In this document: in pieces, positions 15,533 to 24,758 of the stretch
Numbering within the stretch: the stretch's first letter is position 1
Layout: each line of letters opens with the position of its first letter
From: an uncultured Dorea sp.
GTDB lineage: Bacteria > Bacillota > Clostridia > Lachnospirales > Lachnospiraceae
NCBI GenBank assembly: GCA_910579925.1
Contig: CAJTVY010000002.1
Span: forward strand, 1-64,000
Direction: 5' to 3'
DNA: 64,000 nucleotides
Notes under the pieces: generated by a model
Told to the model about the DNA's origin: nothing
Databases searched by the model: none
What the model saw: the letters and a program-made list of their open reading frames with translations, nothing else
Made by a program: the position numbers and the translations under genes

Positions 15533-16808
15533 CACCTTTATCGATCTTCCGTTTTCCAGAAACAACGCACACACCCAGCGCAGCGGCCGTAAGCACAACC
15601 CAGCTTCCGATCGTCACATTCCAGCCCAGCCGTTCCACCATAACCCCGATGGTAAAGGTAGACACAGCCGTACCCAGATAAGCCGCAGAATTTAAAAACC
15701 CGGAAACCGTAGAAACTCTCCCCATACTTTCAAACCGCAGAGGAAGCATATTGACAAACAGCGTATTCACCGCCATCATCGAAGCCGTCGTCATAGCGAA
15801 CAAAAGCACAGTAAGTATGACTGATATCCCCTTTCCAATCCACAGGCCGCAAAGAGCCGCCGTAGCCACGGCAAAAAATAAAGACGCAGCCCTGACCTCC
15901 TGCTCCTTACATTTACGGTACACGTATCTGGCCGCATAGGCTCCAGAAAGATTCAGAATCGGCAGCACGGTAGTCACCAGTATGGAAAATGACGGCGACG
16001 TCAGAAACGTTTCCGTAATATAAGTCGGAACCCAGGTCGTCACACCGTCTTTCAGCATTCCATGAATCACCACCGGGAAAAGCACCGTCAGCAGTCCGCA
16101 TCCCGCCAGACATGACCATAATCCTTTTTTCTGATCTTCCATGCCGCCCGGCTTGTCACCGGCCTTCCCTTCCGGCTCATCTTCTTCCCTCTCGTATTCT
16201 TCCTGCTCCTTTTTTCCATTTCGTCTCTCAACCTTTCCGAAACCAATCGTAAAGGTCAGAGCCATCGCTCCAAGGCAGACAGCCGCAGCCGCAAACACGG
16301 CCTTCCATCCCAGCAGCCACATCACTCCCGCCGCAATCAGATAAGAAGCAAGCGTTCCTACCACCTGCGAAGATACGATATCCACACAATATTTCATCTT
16401 GCGCTCTCTGTCCAGCATTTCGGCAAAAATACGGATAATCGGAGGCCAGATCATAGCCTGGGCATATCCATTGATTCCCCAGATTACTGCCATAAGAACA
16501 AATCGTCCGGTAAATCCCATAAATAGATTCATAAGAGCCGCGACAGATAAGCCGGTAACGATCATCTTTCCCGGATGTATTCTGTCTCCCAGAAGACCGT
16601 TGCATAACTGTCCGATTCCATATGCGAAAAAATATGTCATACTGATAAATCCTGCCTGGCTTTTCGTGAGAATCTCTTCCTGTATCATCGCCGTCATTGC
16701 CGATGAGTAATTAAGCCTCCCGATATAAGATGTAAAATAAGCTGCCCAGCACAAACAGAACAGAACTGCCGCAGTCCTTCCATCCCTTATCTTTCTCAGC
16801 TTCTTCAT
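15525..16808 (-). CDS. MFS permease, organophosphate:phosphate antiporter (OPA) type
   Basis: A 427-residue 12-helix carrier. The first helix motif AAYFTSYIGRLNYSSAM is characteristic of the GlpT/UhpT/PgtP (OPA) branch, which exchanges sugar- or glycerol-phosphates for phosphate. A long charged central loop (about 190-225, EEYEREEDEPEGKAGDKPG) separates the two halves. The ATG at 16808 (MKKLRKIRDG) has GGGGG eight bases upstream. The in-frame start at 16898 would add 30 residues overlapping a hairpin. It lies downstream of an ABC importer, phosphatase and glycosidase, so it may take up the phosphorylated product or export another. The hairpin at 16838-16878 partly uncouples it. Confidence 0.85.
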   Translation of the reverse strand: MKKLRKIRDGRTAAVLFCLCWAAYFTSYIGRLNYSSAMTAMIQEEILTKSQAGFISMTYFFAYGIGQLCNGLLGDRIHPGKMIVTGLSVAALMNLFMGFTGRFVLMAVIWGINGYAQAMIWPPIIRIFAEMLDRERKMKYCVDIVSSQVVGTLASYLIAAGVMWLLGWKAVFAAAAVCLGAMALTFTIGFGKVERRNGKKEQEEYEREEDEPEGKAGDKPGGMEDQKKGLWSCLAGCGLLTVLFPVVIHGMLKDGVTTWVPTYITETFLTSPSFSILVTTVLPILNLSGAYAARYVYRKCKEQEVRAASLFFAVATAALCGLWIGKGISVILTVLLFAMTTASMMAVNTLFVNMLPLRFESMGRVSTVSGFLNSAAYLGTAVSTFTIGVMVERLGWNVTIGSWVVLTAAALGVCVVSGKRKIDKGVV

Positions 16809-16837
16809 AAATCCGTCCCCCTTTATCCTGTAGAGAA

Positions 16838-16878
16838 GGGGCCGCCGGGAAACCGCATCTGCATTCCCCGACAGCCCC
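16838..16878. terminator. Hairpin between ABC operon and MFS gene
   Basis: GGGGCCGCCGGGAAA (16838-16852) pairs with CCCCGACAGCCCC (16866-16878), allowing mismatches. It resembles the hairpins at 5351 and 48757. It may attenuate read-through from the ABC importer genes into the MFS gene. Confidence 0.5.
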
Positions 16879-16925
16879 TCTTTCATAAAAACCCGCATTC
16901 CCCAACACAGGCTAAAAACCGGTAT

Positions 16926-17939
16926 TTACCGCAGTTCCAGAATATCCTTCCTCGGAATCTGCAGATAAACCTCCTGGCCCGCTTCCATTCTTCCGTCAGG
17001 ACTGAACAGCACGTCCGCATTCACTTCCAGTCCGCCGCAGTCTACCGTATAGACAACCGTAGTCCCTCTGGACATAGCGCCTGTAATCCGGCCCTTCAGC
17101 TGAACCTGATCAGCGCCCGCCCCGTCTTCATGAACGGCAATCTCAATGGCTTCCGGCCGCACTGCCACAAATTCACTTTCCACCTTCAAAGGCACAATCT
17201 TATTCATTTCCTTCATATCAATAATATTATAATGCCCGATAAAGTTAGCCGCAAATTTCGTCTTCGGATATGCATAGATCTGTTCCGGTGAACCTGACTG
17301 CTCAATCCTTCCCACATTAAACAGATGAATCGTGTCCGACATGACCATGGCTTCCTCCTGGTCATGGGTTACAAAGATTGCCGTAATCTTTAATTTCTGC
17401 TGAATCTTTCGGATCTCAATCTGAAGATTCCTTCTAAGAAGGGCATCAATGGCGCTAAGAGGCTCGTCCAGAAGCAGCACTTTCGGTTCCATCACGATGG
17501 CTCTCGCCAACGCCACTCTCTGCTGCTGTCCGCCGGAGAGCTGCCTTGGATACTGATCCCGCTTTTCCGACAGCCCTACAATATCAAGAACTTCACAGAC
17601 CTTTTCTTCGATAAACTGCTTTTCCTTCTTCTGAATCTGAAGCCCGAACGCCACGTTCTGCTTAACCGTCATATTCGGAAACAGACTGTATTGCTGAAAG
17701 ACCATTCCGATCTTTCTCTGCTTTGGCGTAAAATCCGTAATATTCACGCCGTCCAGGTAAATCTCTCCTTCGCTGACCGTCTCAAGTCCTGAAAAACATC
17801 TAAGAAGTGTACTCTTTCCGCAGCCTGACGGTCCCAGCAGCGTCACAAATTCACCCTGCTCAATGTTCAGGTTAATTCCTTTCAATACATGAACGTCCCC
17901 AAATCGTTTCTGTATATTTTTAAATTCTATATATGACAT
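16926..17939 (-). CDS. ABC importer ATP-binding protein (PotA/FbpC/PhnT type)
   Basis: A 337-residue ATPase with Walker A GPSGCGKST, Q-loop VFQQYSLFPNM, signature LSGGQQQRVALARA, Walker B VLLLDEPLSAID and an H-loop in FVTHDQEEAM. A C-terminal TOBE domain starts near 240 (FVAVRPEAIEI). This is the importer subgroup that energises iron, polyamine and 2-aminoethylphosphonate uptake. It follows its two permease genes with an 11-base gap, and a GGTGA ribosome site precedes the ATG. The gene context suggests an organophosphate substrate. Confidence 0.9.
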   Translation of the reverse strand: MSYIEFKNIQKRFGDVHVLKGINLNIEQGEFVTLLGPSGCGKSTLLRCFSGLETVSEGEIYLDGVNITDFTPKQRKIGMVFQQYSLFPNMTVKQNVAFGLQIQKKEKQFIEEKVCEVLDIVGLSEKRDQYPRQLSGGQQQRVALARAIVMEPKVLLLDEPLSAIDALLRRNLQIEIRKIQQKLKITAIFVTHDQEEAMVMSDTIHLFNVGRIEQSGSPEQIYAYPKTKFAANFIGHYNIIDMKEMNKIVPLKVESEFVAVRPEAIEIAVHEDGAGADQVQLKGRITGAMSRGTTVVYTVDCGGLEVNADVLFSPDGRMEAGQEVYLQIPRKDILELR

Positions 17940-17950
17940 ATGTAGTTCAC

Positions 17951-18733
17951 CTATCCCTTTTTCTTATTCTGAAACTTAAAGACGATCTGCGAAATAATCA
18001 GTGTCGCCGTAAACATAATAATAACGATGACACATTGATACTGAAGCACGATCAGACGGCTGTTATATAAGAGCATCTGAATCGTCTCAAACTTATTTCC
18101 TGCAATAATTTTAATAATAGCAAAATCTCCGAACACGATTGATAATGCAAGCAACGAGGAGACCAGGATTCCCGACAGCATGTTGGGCAGTATAATCCGA
18201 ATGAAAGCGTACAGCTTGCCCGCCCCCAGGATCTCGGCCGCTTCCAGAAGCTGTCTGACATTAATTCCATGCAGGTTATTCCGTATTCCCTGATACACGA
18301 ACGGCAGAATGGAAATACTGTAAATACATACAAGCATAACCATACGGTTCGAGAAAATCGTAGGGGTTCCTGCATACAGAGCCAGAATCGGTATGGCAAT
18401 GGTCACACCCTTTAGGGAATTAGGCACCATACAAATCATCTGTATGTACTTCTCAAGCTTCGGGTAATGTACCACCGACGTATACAATGCAAGGATTACT
18501 ACCACATTACAGATCAGAATCGGCGGGATACTAATCAGCACACCTCTCAATATAGCCGGCCACAGGTCTGGTTCTGTAAATGCCTGTCCCCAATACTTCA
18601 GAGTCCAGCCTGACGGCATAAGCTTTGTCCATCCCACAGTAAAGGAGTAAAGCAGCGTAGCGATAAAAGGAATCAACAGAAAGATACATGCCAGTGTGAG
18701 CACAATATATGGAAATTTTTTCTTTCTTTTCAT
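17951..18733 (-). CDS. ABC importer permease, second subunit
   Basis: A 260-residue inner-membrane permease with six predicted helices. The EAA loop that contacts the ATPase is LLEAAEILGAGKLYAFIRIILP. It overlaps the first permease by ATGA with GGAGG just upstream, so translation is coupled. It is the PotC/PhnV-like partner in a binding-protein-dependent importer. Confidence 0.9.
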   Translation of the reverse strand: MKRKKKFPYIVLTLACIFLLIPFIATLLYSFTVGWTKLMPSGWTLKYWGQAFTEPDLWPAILRGVLISIPPILICNVVVILALYTSVVHYPKLEKYIQMICMVPNSLKGVTIAIPILALYAGTPTIFSNRMVMLVCIYSISILPFVYQGIRNNLHGINVRQLLEAAEILGAGKLYAFIRIILPNMLSGILVSSLLALSIVFGDFAIIKIIAGNKFETIQMLLYNSRLIVLQYQCVIVIIMFTATLIISQIVFKFQNKKKG

Positions 18734-19584
18734 GCGTCGCTTCCTCCTTTATACAACATTTTCTTCAATAGATTACAGATACCGATCACAGCCAGCATAA
18801 TCACGATCATCCAGATGGCCAGAGTGGATCCCATCTCCCTCTGCGGCGTCATCTCCCCAGTGAACATCGTTGTAATCTTTACCGGCAGCAACGGAATACT
18901 GGTAGTTACCAGCAGCAGTACGGTTGCATAGGCCGTAATAGCGTTAGCGAATAACAGCGCAAACGTATCCAGAAGGCTGGGAAGCATAACCGGAATCCCA
19001 ACCCGCGTCCAGAACTGCAGCGGCGAAGCTTCCATCAACTCTGCGGCTTCCTTCCATGCCGGACGAATTGCCTGAAACGCCGGAACCAGCATAAGACTCC
19101 CCAGAGGAATCTGGAAATAGATAAAGATCAGCATAAGCCCTTCCATGGAATACAGTTTAAACACGGTCGCCAGCTCGAACCCAATCGCCTTTAGCGCAAG
19201 TACAAAAATACCTGTGTTCCCCAAGATTACAACAAAGGCAAAATATAACGGCAGACCGACAAAATTCGACACCATATTCAGCATGGACAGGATACGCCCC
19301 TGCCCCTTCTGCCCCAGTTCATTTACTGAATACGCAATCAGAAAAGAAAGAATCAATCCGATAACCGTAGAAATCAGCGACAGGTACAGGCTGTTTCCCG
19401 TTGCGACTCTGTAGACAGAGTCCGTAAATATGGCTTTGTAATTCTCCAATGTGAAGACGCCTGTCTCCGGCATTGTAAAACTTTGCTTAATCATACTCAG
19501 AATCGGCAGAAGGATAAACAATGCCGCCAGAGCCAGTAAAGGAACCATCGTCAACAGATTTTTCATCTTGTATTGTTTTTTCAT
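18730..19584 (-). CDS. ABC importer permease, first subunit
   Basis: A 284-residue permease with six predicted helices and an EAA loop at AWKEAAELMEASPLQFWTRV. This is the PotB/PhnU-like subunit. GGAGG lies eight bases before the ATG. It follows the binding-protein gene by 21 bases and overlaps the next permease, as expected for one importer operon. Confidence 0.9.
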   Translation of the reverse strand: MKKQYKMKNLLTMVPLLALAALFILLPILSMIKQSFTMPETGVFTLENYKAIFTDSVYRVATGNSLYLSLISTVIGLILSFLIAYSVNELGQKGQGRILSMLNMVSNFVGLPLYFAFVVILGNTGIFVLALKAIGFELATVFKLYSMEGLMLIFIYFQIPLGSLMLVPAFQAIRPAWKEAAELMEASPLQFWTRVGIPVMLPSLLDTFALLFANAITAYATVLLLVTTSIPLLPVKITTMFTGEMTPQREMGSTLAIWMIVIMLAVIGICNLLKKMLYKGGSDA

Positions 19585-19605
19585 ATACAGTTCCTCCAGC
19601 TCCTG

Positions 19606-20760
19606 TTACTGAACAAGCGGAAGTACTTCCTTCTCCCACAGTTCTGCGATTTTTGCACATGCGTCGTTAAGACCTTCTACGTCAGAGATATTCGTACAGT
19701 TCTCGTATAAGTCGTCGCCAAGCAGTTTGTCCGCTACGTCTGAAGGAAGCTCTACCCCTTCTTTGGTAGGTCTTGCATAACCCCTGGCACGGTCGATGGC
19801 GCCCTCGTCGCTGCAGAGATATTCGATGGCAAGCCCTGCCGCATTTGCGTGAGGCGCATACTTATTGATAATCTGCGCATATCCATTAGTTACGGAGCCA
19901 TCTGACGGGATCGTGATATCCAGCTTCATATCCGGGTTTTCAGCCACGATGTTGTCGCGCCATGCCAGGACAGAATAATCATAATTTCCTACGCAGCATA
20001 CCATCTCGCCGCTTGCCATTCTTGCCGACGTGGTATCCCCGGTGTCAAGCCTTCCGTCCTTGGCCAGCGCTTTGAAGTAATCAATTCCTGGCTGTACGTC
20101 TTCCAGAGAACCGCCATTAGCTAATGCACAGGATAAAACCGCTACCTGTGACGCCGCGCCGCCAAGAACATTTCCTACGGACACCAGATAGTCTCCTTTT
20201 TCCACATCCTTCCAGGACGTCGGACACTTGCCTCCGGTTGATTCCGTATTTGCAATAAACGCAATGGAACCTGTGTACGTCATGATCCAGCGTCCCTCCG
20301 GATCCTTTGCCCAATCTGGAAACTGATCCCAGGTAGACGCCTTGAACGTACCGATTACATCCTGTTTGATTGCCTCCGGCGTCATGGAGAGTCCGATATC
20401 ACCCATATCCTTTGTAGGATCATCCTTCTCTGCGGCAAACTGAGATAATTCTTCCGCCGAGGTCATATCCACGTCCTCATGCGCCAGGCCATAGGTACTC
20501 TTGATTCCCTCCCAGGAATCCTTCCAGTCCGCCCAGTCGTCCGGCATCCCCACTGACTGTACCTCTCCTTCTGACTGCGCGTTTTTCACAAGATCGCTAA
20601 GGGCCATTTCTTCCCCATTCAAAACAACCTTAGCGTCTGGATCTACCTCCACCTCAGGCATTGGCTCCTTCTTCTCTTCGCCTCCCCCGCAGCCGGTTAA
20701 TATGGACATCGCCATTGCCGAGGCTAATAACACGCTCAATATTCTCCTTCTTGTTTTCAT
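19606..20760 (-). CDS. Lipoprotein substrate-binding protein of the importer
   Basis: A 384-residue extracellular solute-binding protein. The signal peptide ends with the lipobox LTGC (Cys24), so it should be tethered to the outer face of the membrane. An acidic linker follows. The mature fold resembles the iron/2-aminoethylphosphonate/polyamine cluster (segments IMTYTGSIAFIAN and INKYAPHANAAGLAIEYL). AAGGAGG precedes the ATG. The gene order binding protein-permease-permease-ATPase fits a complete importer. The ligand cannot be fixed from sequence, but the adjacent phosphatase and OPA carrier point to a phosphorylated compound. Confidence 0.88.
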   Translation of the reverse strand: MKTRRRILSVLLASAMAMSILTGCGGGEEKKEPMPEVEVDPDAKVVLNGEEMALSDLVKNAQSEGEVQSVGMPDDWADWKDSWEGIKSTYGLAHEDVDMTSAEELSQFAAEKDDPTKDMGDIGLSMTPEAIKQDVIGTFKASTWDQFPDWAKDPEGRWIMTYTGSIAFIANTESTGGKCPTSWKDVEKGDYLVSVGNVLGGAASQVAVLSCALANGGSLEDVQPGIDYFKALAKDGRLDTGDTTSARMASGEMVCCVGNYDYSVLAWRDNIVAENPDMKLDITIPSDGSVTNGYAQIINKYAPHANAAGLAIEYLCSDEGAIDRARGYARPTKEGVELPSDVADKLLGDDLYENCTNISDVEGLNDACAKIAELWEKEVLPLVQ

Positions 20761-20842
20761 AGTTACCTCCTTTTGAATCTTTGTTCATTTGTTCTTATTT
20801 CAAGCAGATAAAATCCGCCTGTTTTCTTTCTTGCCTGCCGCC

Positions 20843-21661
20843 TCACAGAAGTTGAATCTCTGACAGATCTATCATATCTTTCGCTGCCGGAAGCCCTAAC
20901 AGCCGGCACAGCAGAGGCGCCACATTAAGTTCGGAAATATATTCTTTCTCGAATCTCCCGGGTTTTACCAGATCGCTGAAAATGTACAGCGGCGTGTCTC
21001 TTTGTTCTGAATCCGTTCCGCCGTGAATCCCCAGGGTATTCATCCCATGATCCGCAGTGATCACAACCTGGTATCCTTCCATTCTCCATCCCTCCATCAA
21101 CAGCGACAGGATTCCGTCAGCCCTTGCAATGGCGCCTTCATATTCACTGCTGCCCGCTCCTTTCCGATGTCCCTGGTAATCAATTCCCATGGAATGATAT
21201 AAGATAAAATCCGGTTCATACTGCTTTCTTAAATATTCCCCGTCTGCAAACAGATGTGAATCGGGATAGTCGTCTTCCCAGTAAAAGATTCCCGCATCAA
21301 TCATGCCCCCTGTATGAATCTGAATTCTGTCCTCGGCCATTTTAAACGGACTGTGATTATACAGTTCACTCACCCACAGATATGCTGCCGCCGCCGTGAC
21401 TCCTCCATGCTCCTTACACAGAGAGAACACATTTTCACACTGAAGAGTCGAGGTAGCTTCATTCGAAGTAATCCCATGCATATAGACCGGCGTTCCTGTC
21501 AGAAGCGTTGCATACATCGGTCTGGACAGCGAGGGCAGCTCCCCTCTTACCTTGTACTTTGCTCCCCTCTCATAATCAATCAGATGTTCCAGATATCCAA
21601 GATTCCTGGTTCCGGCCTCGTACTGACACGCATCCAGTAATACAAATATAGTCTTGTTCAT
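20843..21661 (-). CDS. Alkaline phosphatase superfamily phosphodiesterase-like protein
   Basis: A 272-residue member of the type I phosphodiesterase/nucleotide pyrophosphatase group. Metal-site and nucleophile motifs are visible: FVLLDACQ (first Asp), LPSLSRPMYATLLTG (Thr/Ser nucleophile region), YHSMGIDYQGH (Asp, His) and ITADHGMN (Asp-His). No signal peptide is present, so it acts in the cytoplasm on an imported substrate. The ATG at 21661 is favoured because AAGGCGG lies eight bases upstream. The alternative TTG at 21667 is too close to it. It lies between a GH2 gene and an importer, and probably removes phosphate or splits a phosphodiester from the imported molecule. Confidence 0.87.
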   Translation of the reverse strand: MNKTIFVLLDACQYEAGTRNLGYLEHLIDYERGAKYKVRGELPSLSRPMYATLLTGTPVYMHGITSNEATSTLQCENVFSLCKEHGGVTAAAAYLWVSELYNHSPFKMAEDRIQIHTGGMIDAGIFYWEDDYPDSHLFADGEYLRKQYEPDFILYHSMGIDYQGHRKGAGSSEYEGAIARADGILSLLMEGWRMEGYQVVITADHGMNTLGIHGGTDSEQRDTPLYIFSDLVKPGRFEKEYISELNVAPLLCRLLGLPAAKDMIDLSEIQLL

Positions 21662-21680
21662 AATCAATTCCGCCTTTCCT

Positions 21681-23459
21681 TTACTCTACCGTTGAAAATG
21701 AATTGGTACTTGCTTTCTGATCGTTAATCCTTTTAATCTCTTTCGCCTCCGTCTTATAGCGGTGACACTCGTCCAGCAGGCCGTTCTGTTCCTGCTCCAC
21801 ATCAGCCAGCTGCGTATAGCAGAAACCGCAAAGCAGGTCTGACTGGTAAATGGCATTGATCAGCCGCTCATAGATTTCCAGAAAAGTACCAGCATCATCT
21901 GCTCCTGTATATCCCCAGCTCTCTTTGTTTTCGCGCTCTCCGTCCTCCTCTGTGCGGATGGCAACCCCGCCGATCTCGGTGAGCATCACCGGCTGGCCTT
22001 CATAGGAGAATCCTTTGGCAAACAAGGCTTTTTCTACCAGATGTGACATTCCTTCCAGGCTGCGCACTCCCATACGAAACTGCTCCTGCTGGCAGGTATC
22101 TCCCTGCGCGCCGTGTTTATAGGAATGGAAGGCACAGATGTCATTCTCCGTCGTCTCCCATCCGTCATTGCCGATCACAAGCCTCGTATCATCCAGCCCG
22201 TGGGCCATATGATACATGGCCCTTACAAAATGCTGCTGCTGCACATTGTCATAAACACGGGGAATCCCCCAGCTTTCGTTCATCATATTCCATACTACGA
22301 TACAGGGATGATTGTAATCTCTCTGTATTACCTGGCACCATTCTTCGATGAAAGCAGTACCGCCCTGGGGTGAAAAACTCCAGAGGCTGGCCATACTTTC
22401 CCAGACAAGAAACCCAAGCTTATCCGCCCAGTAAAGGAACACCGGATCCTCTACCTTTTCATGCTTCCGGCACCCGTTAAATCCCATAGCCTTGGCTTTT
22501 CGGATATCTTCTTCATAATCTTCCTGCCCAGGCGCGGTCATGAGCCCGTCTTTCCAATATCCCTGGTCTAATAACAGCTTCTGATAATAGGGCTGGTTAT
22601 TCAGATAGACCTTTCCATCCTGTACATGAATCTTCCGCATGCCAAAATAAGTATCAATACTGTCGACGCATCCGTCCTGGTCCTTAAGTTTTGCCCTTAC
22701 GTCGAATAAATAAGGATGTTCCGGCGACCAGTACCAGCCTGTAAAATGAAAGGCGCCGCATAAAGCCTTGTTGCGGAAAACATCTACAATAATTTTCCCC
22801 CGTTTTGTATTGTTTTCCGTAATTCCCGCATATACCTTAGTGCCGCCAAATCCGATATCCAGTTCTATCTGATAGGGATACGCAGTATCGTCCGATACCT
22901 GGTATCTGATCTCCACAATCCCTTTGTCAATATCGGGGGTAAAATGCATCCACTCGATATACGCCTTGTTCACAGGCTCCAGCCACACGGACTGCCAGAT
23001 CCCGCTGGACTGTGTATACCAGATAAACTGCCCTCTTTCCTTCCAGAACTGTTTTCCCCGGGGAATCTCTTCATCCGTCAAATAATCAACGACGGATACG
23101 CGGATACTCTCTTCGTCAAAAGTCAGGAAATCCGTAATATCATAGGTAAACGGGGTCTGTCCGCCCCGGTGAGTACCGACGCAATGCCCATTGACCCATA
23201 CGCTGCATTGATAGTCCACTGCTCCAAAATGCAGTAAAATTCGTTTCCCTTTCCAATCTTCTGAAACTTTAAAAGTTCTCTCATATGTAATTTTATCGGA
23301 AGTCATATTCCTGCCAATGCCGCTTAACTTACATTGCGGTACAAAAGGCACCTCAATACACGACTTGTCATCTCTGCCTTCTTCGCAGAACTCCCATTTT
23401 CCATTCAAGGACTGCCATTGCTCCCGGACAAAATCCGGTCGCGGATATTCGTTCCTCAT
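21681..23459 (-). CDS. Glycoside hydrolase family 2 protein
   Basis: A 592-residue cytoplasmic GH2 enzyme with three parts: a jelly-roll sugar-binding domain (about 13-165, with LNGKWEFCEEG and the VWVNGHCVG loop), an Ig-like domain (about 166-275) and a TIM barrel (about 276-590). The acid/base is Glu395 in NMMNESWG, where the Asn-Glu pair is typical of clan GH-A. The likely nucleophile is Glu495 in VMLTEIGG. At this size it fits the beta-glucuronidase/beta-galactosidase-like GH2 groups. The sugar is not predictable. It is the first gene of the catabolic operon, transcribed from the promoter at 23580-23608. Confidence 0.9.
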   Translation of the reverse strand: MRNEYPRPDFVREQWQSLNGKWEFCEEGRDDKSCIEVPFVPQCKLSGIGRNMTSDKITYERTFKVSEDWKGKRILLHFGAVDYQCSVWVNGHCVGTHRGGQTPFTYDITDFLTFDEESIRVSVVDYLTDEEIPRGKQFWKERGQFIWYTQSSGIWQSVWLEPVNKAYIEWMHFTPDIDKGIVEIRYQVSDDTAYPYQIELDIGFGGTKVYAGITENNTKRGKIIVDVFRNKALCGAFHFTGWYWSPEHPYLFDVRAKLKDQDGCVDSIDTYFGMRKIHVQDGKVYLNNQPYYQKLLLDQGYWKDGLMTAPGQEDYEEDIRKAKAMGFNGCRKHEKVEDPVFLYWADKLGFLVWESMASLWSFSPQGGTAFIEEWCQVIQRDYNHPCIVVWNMMNESWGIPRVYDNVQQQHFVRAMYHMAHGLDDTRLVIGNDGWETTENDICAFHSYKHGAQGDTCQQEQFRMGVRSLEGMSHLVEKALFAKGFSYEGQPVMLTEIGGVAIRTEEDGERENKESWGYTGADDAGTFLEIYERLINAIYQSDLLCGFCYTQLADVEQEQNGLLDECHRYKTEAKEIKRINDQKASTNSFSTVE

Positions 23460-23579
23460 CTCTTCACCTGTCTCTTTATTATTTTTTTTATGAAACTTTC
23501 GGCACTTACATTGATTTTTTATTATATTTTTTTTGAAACTATCCTTTCTTTTTTATTTTTCACTTTCTTTTACGCCTCA

Positions 23580-23608
23580 ACTATACTCCAATTTTTACAG
23601 AATATCAA
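23580..23608 (-). promoter_or_regulatory. Leftward promoter of the GH2-phosphatase-importer operon
   Basis: On the reverse strand TTGATA (23608-23603) and TATAGT (23585-23580) are separated by 17 bases. It leaves a leader of about 115 bases before the GH2 start. Confidence 0.55.
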
Positions 23609-23680
23609 TCACTTTTTATGCACTTTGACAAGTTTAGTCCTTTTTCACAATTTATCTATTGTCATTTTATGCAACATTTC

Positions 23681-23709
23681 TTGACTTTTTCTTTTATTAT
23701 AATTATAAT
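23681..23709 (+). promoter_or_regulatory. Rightward promoter of the ArsR-type regulator
   Basis: TTGACT (23681-23686) and TATAAT (23704-23709) are separated by 17 bases, a near-consensus SigA promoter. Confidence 0.65.
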
Positions 23710-23786
23710 GTAATAAATATAATATTTTTTCTATTTTCAAAACACTTATTATGAAATATACTTTTTTAAACGAAAGGAGTATGATT

Positions 23787-24755
23787 ATGGCAGCCATTCA
23801 GAGTGATCCTGAAATTATTGGTGAAAAAAATCCGAAATTCAATCTGGCTATGGAAAGTCACAAAGCTTCCATCGTTGCCGTCGGCAAGGCATTATCCTCG
23901 CCCGTCAGAATTGATATTCTGAATCTGATTAAGGCGAAACCCATGTCGCTGCAGGAAATCTCACGGCTTCTGAAGATTCCGTTATCCTCGACGGCTATGC
24001 ACATCCGTTGTCTGGAAGCCGCACGCCTGATTATTACAGAAAATCAGCCTGGAATCCACGGTTCTATGCGCGTATGTATGTGTTATTTTATTTCCTTCCA
24101 TCTGGACGTATATGATACCGACATTGATACAGTCGATCATTCTTTTCTCTATGAGATGCCGATTGGAAATTATTACAGTTTTGACGTCGTACCTACCTGC
24201 GGCCTGGCAGGGGTGGACGGCGTGATTGACAGCTTCGACACTCCCGTATCTTTTTACTCTGCGGAACGCCACACCGCGCAGTTAATATGGTTCAACCAGG
24301 GATTTCTGGAATATCGTTTCCCTAATAAGGTGAATACATTACTCGCCCTGAAGGAACTTTCATTTACGTTGGAGCTATGCTCGGAAGCGCCTGGCTATAG
24401 CGAAGACTGGCCGTCAGACATTACATTTCTGATTAACGAACATGAGGTGGGTACATTTACGTCGCCGGGAGATTTCGGCGTGAGGAGGGGACGTCTTACC
24501 CCCGATACCTGGCCTATGGGCCGGACTCAGTACGGGCTGCTGACCACAATCTCTCTGCGGCCGGACGGAAGCTATATCAACGAGGCTCTCGTGAATTCAA
24601 AGACGACTTTGAATAACGCGGAGCTTGACAGTCATCCTTATATTTCTTTTAAGATCTGCATTAAACCAGATGCAGCCAATCTAGGGGGAATTAATATCTT
24701 TGGTGAAAAGTACGGGGACTATCCCCAGGGAATCTGTATGAGAATTGTATATTAG
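23787..24755 (+). CDS. ArsR-type HTH regulator with large C-terminal domain
   Basis: A 322-residue regulator. Residues about 30-100 form a winged helix of ArsR type (VAVGKALSSPVRIDILNLI, then MSLQEISRLLKIPLSSTAMH with the recognition helix). The remaining ~220 residues are beta-rich with no metal-binding cysteine cluster and probably form an effector domain. The ATG at 23787 follows AAAGGAG by seven bases, and the upstream in-frame ATGs lie too close to or before it. It is divergent from the GH2/phosphodiesterase/importer operon and is its likely local regulator, presumably responding to a sugar-phosphate. Confidence 0.82.
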   Translation: MAAIQSDPEIIGEKNPKFNLAMESHKASIVAVGKALSSPVRIDILNLIKAKPMSLQEISRLLKIPLSSTAMHIRCLEAARLIITENQPGIHGSMRVCMCYFISFHLDVYDTDIDTVDHSFLYEMPIGNYYSFDVVPTCGLAGVDGVIDSFDTPVSFYSAERHTAQLIWFNQGFLEYRFPNKVNTLLALKELSFTLELCSEAPGYSEDWPSDITFLINEHEVGTFTSPGDFGVRRGRLTPDTWPMGRTQYGLLTTISLRPDGSYINEALVNSKTTLNNAELDSHPYISFKICIKPDAANLGGINIFGEKYGDYPQGICMRIVY

Positions 24756-24758
24756 ATA

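Larger units (their letters stand above)
23460..23786. other. AT-rich divergent control region
   Basis: No gene is visible. The region holds two facing promoters (23580-23608 leftward and 23681-23709 rightward) and two direct TTTTATGCA copies about 50 bases apart between them. The adjacent ArsR-type regulator is the obvious candidate to bind here. Confidence 0.5.
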
